Below, one piece after another: positions 1 to 5,310 of a stretch of DNA of 5,685 nucleotides. A program made the translations under genes and the position numbers. How positions within the stretch are numbered: position 1 is the first letter of the stretch; every line of letters begins with the position of its first letter. Under the pieces are notes generated by a model. The model made no database searches and was not told the DNA's origin. It saw only the letters and a program-made list of their open reading frames with translations. The DNA is from Betaproteobacteria bacterium. GTDB lineage: Bacteria; Pseudomonadota; Gammaproteobacteria; Burkholderiales; Usitatibacteraceae. The stretch lies in assembly GCA_025362705.1 (NCBI GenBank), contig JANYFH010000087.1:1-5685 (forward strand). The letters run 5' to 3'.

Positions 1-469
1 TGCCCGCCGATGCTGGTGTTTGACCAAGCGCGGTCGCCACCTGCCATTCGTTATATTGCGCACCGGCGGGTCGCAAAATCTCCAATTCACAAGGAGAATT
101 CTCGCGCCCGACCGGCGACAGGAAAACACTGGTGCCATTAAAAAATCCGTGCGTCTCATCCAGATGCGCCGTACGAACACTCAAATCCCAGGCATAGACT
201 TCGTAGGTAAGCGTGATGTCGGAGTTCACGGGTGCGCATTGCCATGTCGTCTTATCGATCTTCTCGCAGGCCACAGGCTTTCCGCCCGACTCTGCGCGCA
301 AGGTGACGATATTTTTTGCGAACTCGCGAATCATGTAGCTGCCCGGAATCCAGACCGGCAACATGAAGCGTTGGCCTGCGGGATCGGGGTCGCTGACGGT
401 AACTGTGACTTCAAACAAGTGCGCAGCAGGATTGCGCGGAACGATGGTATAGCGGATTGGGGAGGACAT
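1..469 (-). CDS. M61-family metallopeptidase (glycyl aminopeptidase-like), N-terminal part, cut by window edge
   Basis: This frame is open from the ATG at 469-467 to the window edge and gives 156 residues with no stop. The visible part matches the N-terminal beta-rich domain of M61 peptidases. It starts SSPIRYTIVPRNPAAHLFEV, has the family hallmark WIPGSYMIREFAKN at residues 40-53, and then YAWDLSVRTAHLD (92-104) leading into HGFFNGTSVFL (107-117). In the family, a gluzincin-type HEXXH catalytic domain and usually a PDZ domain follow; both would lie beyond the left edge and cannot be checked. Characterised M61 enzymes remove N-terminal glycine or alanine from peptides. No signal peptide is apparent, which suggests a cytoplasmic enzyme. 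No in-frame start lies between the ATG and the TATAAT at 500-495. No clear Shine-Dalgarno sequence precedes the ATG. The gene is divergent from the binding-protein gene at 560. The family call is firm; the exact substrate is unknown. Confidence 0.9.
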   Translation of the reverse strand, partial: MSSPIRYTIVPRNPAAHLFEVTVTVSDPDPAGQRFMLPVWIPGSYMIREFAKNIVTLRAESGGKPVACEKIDKTTWQCAPVNSDITLTYEVYAWDLSVRTAHLDETHGFFNGTSVFLSPVGRENSPCELEILRPAGAQYNEWQVATALGQTPASAG

Positions 470-494
470 ATGAAGTACTGATTCTGAAAGAAGT

Positions 495-500
495 ATTATA
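495..500 (-). promoter_or_regulatory. Candidate -10 box for the M61 peptidase gene
   Basis: Read on the minus strand, these six bases are a perfect TATAAT. They lie 25 bp upstream of the peptidase ATG, which would give a leader of about 20 nt. No good -35 hexamer is seen at 16-18 bp; the best positions read like AAATCA or GAAATC. On the plus strand, the bases shifted by one (494-499) read TATTAT, so the same spot could act as an overlapping -10 for the divergent gene at 560. The call rests on one hexamer in a divergent gap. Confidence 0.4.
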
Positions 501-559
501 GGCGGCGGGATCGTTTATGATTTCACGACGATCAATTTTCCTTCACAGCGGGAGCACTC

Positions 560-2161
560 ATGAAGAACATTTTTTCGGTGACAGTACTGGCATTTGTGAT
601 CGGCGTCGCGTTCGGCAGCGCAGACGTACAAAGCAAGACGCTTCGCTGGTCCAGCCAGGGCGACGCGGCAACGCTTGATCCGCATGCGCAAAACGAGTCC
701 TTCACCAACCAGTTCAACGGCCAGATCTACGAGCAGCTTTTGTCTCGCGACAAAACCATGAAGCTGATTCCGAATCTCGCCACCACCTGGAAGCAAACAT
801 CAGCGACCACTTGGATATTTACGCTGCGCAAAGGCGTAAAGTGGCATGACGGTTCCGCCTTCAATGCCGACGATGTGGTGTTCTCCATCCTGCGTTCGCA
901 ACAACCAACCTCAAACATGAAGGTCTACGGCAACGCGCTCGGTGTACCGAAAAAAATTGACGACTTCACCATCGAGCTCACCACGCCAGTGCCAAATCCG
1001 GTGTTACCCGACATGGTCGGCAGCGGCAATATTTTCATCATGAGCAAGGCGTGGTCGGAAAAAAACAAAGTCACCAAGCCGCAGGATTTCCAGAACAAGG
1101 AAGAAACCTATTCGGTCCGCAATGCCATGGGTACCGGCCCGTTCATGCTGGTGACGCGCGAGCCGGACGTGAAATCCATACTGAAGAAAAACCCGAACTG
1201 GTGGGGAATCAAAGCCGGCCAATTCGAAGGTAATGTCGATGAAATCCTCTATCGTCCGATCAAAGACCCCGGTACCCGCGTAGCTGCACTGTTGTCGGGT
1301 GACGTCGATTTCATTCTCGATCCGCCGGTGCAGGCGATTGAAAAGCTGAAACAGGAAAAAGGCCTGAAAGTTTGGGAAGGTCAGGAAAACCGCGTGATTT
1401 TCATCGGCATGGATCAGGCGCGCGACGAACTGCTGTATTCGGACGTGAAGGGCAAGAACCCGCTCAAGGACAGGCGCGTGCGGCTGGCGTTGTATCAGGC
1501 GGTCGATGTCAATGCGTTAAAAACAACCGTGATGCGCGGTTTATCCGTGCCGACTGCCATCAATCTGCCTGCGCCCAAACCCGCAGGCATTCCCGACTCG
1601 ATGGAAAAGCGCTACCCGCTTGACCTCGTTGCATCCAAAAAATTACTCGCCGAAGCCGGATACCCGAACGGTTTCACCGTGACGTTGGACTGCCCGAATG
1701 ACCGCTATGTGAACGACGAAAAAATCTGCGTGGCGCTCGCCGGGATGTGGTCCAAGATCGGCGTGACCGTCAAGGTTGCAGCGATTCCGAAAGCGAATTA
1801 TTTCCCGAAGGTGCAGAAACTCGACACCAGCATGTACATGCTCGGTTGGGGTGGCGCGACCACCGACGCGATCTTCACGCTAAAGCCGGTACTGCACAGC
1901 CGCAACGACAAAGGTGCCGGCGAATACAACTGGGGTAATTACAAGATCGCCGAGTTTGATGACCTGATCGATAAAGCCGAGGCAGAAACGGACGCCAAAA
2001 AGCGCCAGGAAATGATCATCAAAGCCATGCAAATGCACCACGACCAGGTGCTGCATATCCCGCTGCACCTGCAAGTGATTCCGTGGGCCTCGGCTATAGG
2101 TGTCACGGTCGTACATCGTCCGGATAACTGGCTTGAGACGACGTGGGTGAAAATGAAGTAA
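560..2161 (+). CDS. Periplasmic ABC-transporter solute-binding protein, family 5 (DppA/OppA-like), paralogue 1
   Basis: The 533-residue product should capture a solute, probably a peptide or related molecule, in the periplasm and deliver it to an ABC permease. A signal peptide is visible: MKN, then a hydrophobic stretch to about residue 19, with a plausible cleavage after GSA (19-21). There is no lipobox Cys, so the mature protein is expected to be soluble. Family 5 hallmarks are TLDPHAQNE (38-46), LRKGVKWHDG (89-98) followed by NADDVVFS (102-109), MGTGPF (190-195), NPNWWG (211-216) and PWAS near the C-terminus (508-511). Cys378 and Cys390 in CPNDRYVNDEKIC are conserved in the neighbouring paralogue and could form a disulfide. 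The start is supported by GGGAG at 550-554, five bases before the ATG. The gene is divergent from the M61 peptidase and followed, after a repeat, by its paralogue. No permease or ATPase gene is in view, so the ligand cannot be named. Confidence 0.95.
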   Translation: MKNIFSVTVLAFVIGVAFGSADVQSKTLRWSSQGDAATLDPHAQNESFTNQFNGQIYEQLLSRDKTMKLIPNLATTWKQTSATTWIFTLRKGVKWHDGSAFNADDVVFSILRSQQPTSNMKVYGNALGVPKKIDDFTIELTTPVPNPVLPDMVGSGNIFIMSKAWSEKNKVTKPQDFQNKEETYSVRNAMGTGPFMLVTREPDVKSILKKNPNWWGIKAGQFEGNVDEILYRPIKDPGTRVAALLSGDVDFILDPPVQAIEKLKQEKGLKVWEGQENRVIFIGMDQARDELLYSDVKGKNPLKDRRVRLALYQAVDVNALKTTVMRGLSVPTAINLPAPKPAGIPDSMEKRYPLDLVASKKLLAEAGYPNGFTVTLDCPNDRYVNDEKICVALAGMWSKIGVTVKVAAIPKANYFPKVQKLDTSMYMLGWGGATTDAIFTLKPVLHSRNDKGAGEYNWGNYKIAEFDDLIDKAEAETDAKKRQEMIIKAMQMHHDQVLHIPLHLQVIPWASAIGVTVVHRPDNWLETTWVKMK

Positions 2162-2164
2162 GCC

Positions 2165-2251
2165 CCGTCATTCCCGCGAAGGCGGGAATCCAAGTGTGCG
2201 CAACCAACCTTGGAGTCAAGGCATGCCTTGAAGCCTTCGCGGGAATGACGG
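2165..2251. repeat. 87-bp REPIN-like palindromic repeat element between the two binding-protein genes
   Basis: Perfect 19-bp inverted arms lie at 2165-2183 and 2233-2251 (CCGTCATTCCCGCGAAGGC and its complement). Inside them are a 6-bp stem at 2189-2194/2209-2214 (TCCAAG/CTTGGA) and a perfect 16-bp palindrome at 2216-2231 (TCAAGG-CATG-CCTTGA). The left arm can instead form a local 8-bp hairpin at 2170-2189 (ATTCCCGC, loop GAAG, GCGGGAAT). This local unit fits the ATTCCC-N8-GGGAAT pattern known for dRS3 repeats in Neisseria, and similar repeats are common in other proteobacteria. The element starts 3 nt after the upstream stop codon, so in the transcript it could protect the upstream message's 3' end or reduce read-through, as REP elements do elsewhere. 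It has no U-tract, so it is not a standard intrinsic terminator. The structure is seen directly; the function is inferred. Confidence 0.85.
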
Positions 2252-2325
2252 AATTTTGAAGTTTGATAAATGTTGGATATGGCTTGCAAAGAACCAAAGG
2301 ATCTATGGGTTCGTAATTTCAATCT

Positions 2326-2329
2326 GGAG
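2326..2329 (+). promoter_or_regulatory. Ribosome binding site that fixes the start of the second binding-protein gene
   Basis: GGAG lies six bases before the ATG at 2336. The frame is also open from an ATG at 2270, but that start would put 22 mostly polar residues ahead of the signal peptide and has no comparable purine-rich site. The 2336 start is therefore preferred. Confidence 0.7.
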
Positions 2330-2335
2330 CGCGCG

Positions 2336-3922
2336 ATGATTTTTCGTACCCTTGCAATTTGTTTCGTGTTGGCGTTTTCCTCGATCTCAGACGCGAAAAA
2401 TTTTCGCTGGTCCACGCAAGGCGATGCAGCCACGCTGGATCCGCACAGCCAGAACGAGACATTCAACAACGGCGTCAATGGGCTGGTGTACGAGTACTTG
2501 ATCAATCGCGATCGCCAGACGTTTTCAAAATTTGTACCGGGTCTTGCAACATCGTGGACCAATACCGGTCCGCTCACCTGGGTATTCAAGCTGCGCCAGG
2601 GCGTGAAGTTTCACGATGGCACGCCGTTCACCGCCGACGATGTGGTGTTTTCCTTCAATCGCGCGCGTGAATCAACGGTCACGTTCCGGCTCTATTCAAC
2701 GCAGTCAGGCATACCAAAAAAAATCGACGACTACACGGTCGAATTTACTACCGCAGTGCCGAATCCGGTGATGCTCGACACGGTCAACAACATCATGATC
2801 ATGAGTAAAGCGTGGTGCGAGAAAAACGGCGTTGTGAAACCGCTTGACTACGTGAAAAAAGAAGAATCCTTCGCCACCCGCAATGCCATGGGCACCGGCC
2901 CCTATCGCCTGGTGACGTGGGAGCAAGGCGTGAAAATACTCCATAAGAAAAATCCTGATTGGTGGGGCATCAAGGCGGGCGAATACACCGGCAATATCGA
3001 GACCATCGACTATCGGCCGATTTCGAACGGGGCAACGCGCATGGCTGCACTGAAAACCGGTGAGCTTGATTTCGTGCTCGATCCGTCGGTGCAAGACGTG
3101 CTGCGTTTGCGCAACGACCCAGACATCAAAATCTGGGAAGGCCAGGAGCAGCGGCTGATTTATCTCGGCACCGATCAGGCGCGCGACGAATTGTTGTATT
3201 CCGATGTGAAGGGCAAGAATCCGTTCAAGGACAAACGCGTGCGACTGGCGATGTATCAGGCCATCGATATCGAGGCACTTAAAACCTCCGTCATGCGCGG
3301 ACTATCGATTCCCACTGGCATCGCGTTGCCGGCAGGCGCGGCAGCCGGCGTGCCCGCAGAGATGGATCGTCGCCATCCATTCGATCCCGTGAAGGCGAAA
3401 AAGCTGATTGCCGAGGCGGGCTATCCGAACGGCTTTGGCTTTACTTTGCATTGCCCCAATGATCGTTATGTGAACGATGAAAAAATCTGCGTGGCTATTG
3501 CGGCAATGTGGGCGCGCATCGGCCTCAATGTGCGGGTCGAGACAATGACCAAGGCGAATTTTTTCCCGAAAGTGCAAAAGCGTGACACCAGCGCTTTCCT
3601 CGCGGGCTGGGGCGGCGGCGCGACGGATGCGATTTTCATCCTGAAGCCCGTGATGCACAGTCGCGATGGCAAAGGCGCGGGCGACTCAAACTATGGCGAC
3701 GCCAAAATCGAAGAGCTCGATACGCTGGTCGATAAACTCGAAGGCGAGATGAATCTCAAAGAGCGGCAGATCATGATCAATCGCGCAACCAAGCTGATAC
3801 ATGACGAAGTGCATGTAATCCCGCTGCACCGGCAGATGATCCCGTGGGCGTCACGCAAGAATGTGACGGTGCTGCATCGGCCGAATAATCTGCTTGATCT
3901 GCATTGGGTGGTGATCAAGTAG
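2336..3922 (+). CDS. Periplasmic ABC-transporter solute-binding protein, family 5 (DppA/OppA-like), paralogue 2
   Basis: From the preferred ATG the product has 528 residues. The signal peptide is MIFRTLAICFVLAFSSISDA, with likely cleavage after SDA at residue 20 and no lipobox. The protein aligns along nearly its whole length with the product of 560-2161. By eye clearly more than half the residues are identical, including QARDELLYSDVKGKNP (281-296) and CPNDRYVNDEKICVA (373-387). Family 5 marks are TLDPHSQNE (33-41), LRQGVKFHDG (87-96) with TADDVVFS (99-106), MGTGPY (185-190), NPDWWG (206-211) and PWASR (503-507). The codons differ at many synonymous sites, so the duplication is not recent. 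Differences cluster in segments such as residues 112-127 and 325-350, which may change ligand preference. The two genes probably share a transcript, although the intervening repeat could uncouple their levels; a TTGATA at 2263-2268 has no good matching -10. The ligand is unknown. Confidence 0.95.
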   Translation: MIFRTLAICFVLAFSSISDAKNFRWSTQGDAATLDPHSQNETFNNGVNGLVYEYLINRDRQTFSKFVPGLATSWTNTGPLTWVFKLRQGVKFHDGTPFTADDVVFSFNRARESTVTFRLYSTQSGIPKKIDDYTVEFTTAVPNPVMLDTVNNIMIMSKAWCEKNGVVKPLDYVKKEESFATRNAMGTGPYRLVTWEQGVKILHKKNPDWWGIKAGEYTGNIETIDYRPISNGATRMAALKTGELDFVLDPSVQDVLRLRNDPDIKIWEGQEQRLIYLGTDQARDELLYSDVKGKNPFKDKRVRLAMYQAIDIEALKTSVMRGLSIPTGIALPAGAAAGVPAEMDRRHPFDPVKAKKLIAEAGYPNGFGFTLHCPNDRYVNDEKICVAIAAMWARIGLNVRVETMTKANFFPKVQKRDTSAFLAGWGGGATDAIFILKPVMHSRDGKGAGDSNYGDAKIEELDTLVDKLEGEMNLKERQIMINRATKLIHDEVHVIPLHRQMIPWASRKNVTVLHRPNNLLDLHWVVIK

Positions 3923-3990
3923 AACGAGGGGGTGAGTTGATTGGTGCTTTCGGCTTTCGGCCAAATGCGGACCTTCGACTTGAACTTCCA

Positions 3991-4029
3991 ATTGAACCTT
4001 GGCACGAAGTGCCCATGCTCCAATTTTTT
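3991..4029 (+). terminator. Weak candidate terminator after the binding-protein genes
   Basis: A 5-bp stem GGCAC/GTGCC with loop GAA (4001-4013) sits inside a longer imperfect inverted repeat, roughly 3992-4022. Six T residues follow at 4024-4029. The flanking stem has several mismatches, and the core stem ends 10 nt before the T-run, so this is below a convincing intrinsic terminator. It lies just upstream of the HIT-protein gene, within what may be that gene's leader. No better terminator was found in 3923-4052. Confidence 0.3.
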
Positions 4030-4043
4030 CCTACATCGTTTTT

Positions 4044-4046
4044 AGG
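4044..4046 (+). promoter_or_regulatory. Ribosome binding site that decides the HIT-protein start
   Basis: AGG, in the context TTTTTAGG, lies six bases before the ATG at 4053. The frame could also be opened by a TTG at 3999, but that would add 18 residues ahead of a standard N-terminal hydrophobic segment and would overlap the possible terminator. An out-of-frame ATG at 4048 reaches a stop within nine codons. Confidence 0.55.
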
Positions 4047-4052
4047 CATGGA

Positions 4053-4508
4053 ATGCGATTCAAACTCCTCTTAGCTGTCCTTGTAGTCTTCGCAGTTGGT
4101 CTTGCCTCTGGCGGCTACCTTTTCGCTCAATCCAATCCCCGTTCATTTCTCATGATCGGTGACTGCCAGAATCGCTGCTACAAGCCCAACGAAATCGCGG
4201 GACTTATTGCCTCAGCAGCGATACTTCGTGCACCATTCCTTGTCCCAGGGGTGGTGCTCGAATCGGACAAATGTCTCGCTATCCGTCATCCAAGGCCTGA
4301 GGCAAGAATTCACTACGTACTGTTCCCAAAGCACGACACGCAGAACATCACGACACTCACGCCAGAGGATGCACCCTATGTGTTGGGTTGCTTTGCCTTA
4401 GCGCGGGAACTTGTCACGCGAGACAACCTAAAAACGTACCGGCTTCTAACGAATGGGCCAGGTTTCCAATACATCACTTATCTACATTTCCATCTCATAG
4501 CCAACTGA
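4053..4508 (+). CDS. Membrane-anchored or secreted HIT-domain protein with variant HIT motif
   Basis: The product has 151 residues. Residues 4-22 form a hydrophobic signal anchor or uncleaved signal peptide (MRFK, then LLLAVLVVFAVGL), so the rest probably faces the periplasm. Residues 67-151 read as a histidine-triad (HIT) domain: VVLESDKCLAIRHPRPEA (67-84), the strand IHYVLFPKHD (86-95), LTPEDAPYVL (102-111), NGPG (134-137) and the motif TYLHFHLIAN (142-151). HIT proteins are nucleotide hydrolases or transferases, usually with H-x-H-x-H in which the middle His is the nucleophile. Here the first His is Tyr143, while His145 and His147 remain, so catalysis is possible but untested. Cys38 and Cys42 (CQNRC) could bind metal or form a disulfide. 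HIT proteins are normally cytoplasmic, so the N-terminal anchor is notable. The gene is convergent to yqaA. GC content in two sampled lines is about 48-53%, lower than in the binding-protein genes. The family call is strong by motif; the substrate is unknown. Confidence 0.85.
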   Translation: MRFKLLLAVLVVFAVGLASGGYLFAQSNPRSFLMIGDCQNRCYKPNEIAGLIASAAILRAPFLVPGVVLESDKCLAIRHPRPEARIHYVLFPKHDTQNITTLTPEDAPYVLGCFALARELVTRDNLKTYRLLTNGPGFQYITYLHFHLIAN

Positions 4509-4511
4509 GGC

Positions 4512-4554
4512 GACGGCTAACCGTCAATCGTGCGGCCCCCATCCTAGCGGGGAT
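4512..4554. other. Two small hairpins in the convergent HIT/yqaA gap
   Basis: GACGG-CTAA-CCGTC at 4512-4525 begins 3 nt after the HIT stop. CCCC (4537-4540) can pair with GGGG (4549-4552) across an 8-nt loop. Neither is followed by a T-run on either strand, so they are at most weak 3'-end structures. Nothing else recognisable was found in the rest of the gap, 4555-4707. Confidence 0.3.
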
Positions 4555-4707
4555 ATAGCGCATTGGGGAGGCAGGTCAAGAAAGTACAGTAAGGAGCCGA
4601 TTTGCGCATTTCAAGTACACGGTATTGACCAATTCTTCGGGAAAGTTGAGTGTCTCCTTAGGGCCAAATCAGACTTTTATGATCGAGCCAATCACACACG
4701 CAACCCG

Positions 4708-5136
4708 TCAAGCAAACCAGTTCGCCGCAAACCACGTCCATCCAAATGCCAACACCAGATAGCGCGCGCATTTGCCGATAGCCATCATTAGTAGCCCGAG
4801 CCACGCATTGATGCGCAACCAGCCTGCGGCAACGCACAGTGCATCGCCGATCAACGGCACCCACGAGAGTAACAACATCCACTCGCCGTAGCGCTTTAGC
4901 CACGTGAGCGCCCTGCCCTCTACTTTGTTGGGAAAGATGCGACCGATGGCGTATGAGGTCATGCCGCCGAGCGTGTTGCCGATGGTGGCAACGATAATGG
5001 ATTCCCAAAATAAATTCGGAAGTTTTGCGAGTACTGCAAACAGCACAATCTCGGAATTGCCGGGGAGGATGGTGGCGGACAGAAACGCGGATATCGCGAG
5101 ACCCCAGCGGCTTTGCTCGGGTGAGAAATCAAACAT
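4708..5136 (-). CDS. yqaA: YqaA family inner-membrane protein (DedA/VTT-like)
   Basis: From the ATG at 5136-5134 the product has 142 residues, the same length I recall for Escherichia coli YqaA, and it aligns from end to end. Conserved marks are FLSATILPGNSE (18-29), GNTLGGMTSYAIGR (53-66), WLKRYG (79-84), the segment LLLSWVPLIGDALCVAAGW (88-106) and GKCARY (121-126). The chain is strongly hydrophobic with several membrane segments. The family belongs to the DedA/VTT superfamily, whose members are linked to lipid scrambling or membrane homeostasis; YqaA itself has no settled function. The frame stays open upstream to an ATG at 5199, but that extension would be encoded partly by the REP-like repeat and is not expected in the family. 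No good Shine-Dalgarno sequence precedes 5136. The gene lies downstream of phhA on the same strand, 174 bp away with the repeat between, so co-transcription is possible but not evident. Confidence 0.93.
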   Translation of the reverse strand: MFDFSPEQSRWGLAISAFLSATILPGNSEIVLFAVLAKLPNLFWESIIVATIGNTLGGMTSYAIGRIFPNKVEGRALTWLKRYGEWMLLLSWVPLIGDALCVAAGWLRINAWLGLLMMAIGKCARYLVLAFGWTWFAANWFA

Positions 5137-5166
5137 GGGGCGGCGTTTCAGGGAGCATCTAGGAGT

Positions 5167-5180
5167 TTCCCATTTGGGAA
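5167..5180. repeat. Short dyad TTCCCA-TT-TGGGAA upstream of yqaA
   Basis: Six-base arms pair perfectly around a 2-bp centre, starting 30 bp upstream of the yqaA start codon. The size and position would suit an operator or a leader hairpin, but no regulator is known to fit and no convincing promoter was found beside it. Chance is a real alternative. Confidence 0.35.
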
Positions 5181-5192
5181 CGTTTATTAACC

Positions 5193-5222
5193 CCGTCATT
5201 CCCGCCTACGCGGGAATGACGG
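5193..5222. repeat. 30-bp REP-like hairpin between phhA and yqaA
   Basis: Perfect 13-bp arms CCGTCATTCCCGC and GCGGGAATGACGG flank the loop CTAC. The arms are identical to the outer 13 bases of the arms of the 87-bp element at 2165-2251, so both belong to one repeat family. The core at 5198-5217 fits ATTCCC-N8-GGGAAT. It lies 3' of phhA and 5' of yqaA and could stabilise the phhA message end or weakly terminate it. There is no T-run on either side. Confidence 0.85.
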
Positions 5223-5310
5223 AAATTTGAGGTTAATAGAATTCCCCATTCGACAACACAAGCACTGGCGCGCATTTCAGAGCACAACTGTCTCGAAACG
5301 CCCGCCAATA

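Noticed and set aside
20..481. A 153-codon plus-strand open frame at the left end
   Set aside because: It is antisense to the M61 peptidase reading frame, and its translation is arginine-rich with no family resemblance.
2165..2251. CRISPR repeat or standard intrinsic terminator
   Set aside because: There is only one unit, with no regularly spaced copies, and no T-run follows the stem on either strand.
2300..2325. Possible tRNA fragment, from GGTTCG near 2308-2313
   Set aside because: No acceptor, anticodon or D-arm pairing can be built around it.
2270..2335. Upstream ATG as start of the second binding protein
   Set aside because: It would bury the signal peptide behind 22 residues, and the better ribosome binding site points to 2336.
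1939..2589. Long minus-strand open frames running from the end of the first binding protein through the repeat
   Set aside because: They lie antisense to the two binding-protein genes, and the middle part is the usual spurious translation of this repeat type (WIPAFAGMT-like).
4512..4653. Possible integron attC site, from GGCTAAC at 4515-4521 and GTTGAGT near 4645
   Set aside because: The first does not fit RYYYAAC, and the sequences between them do not pair as attC arms should.
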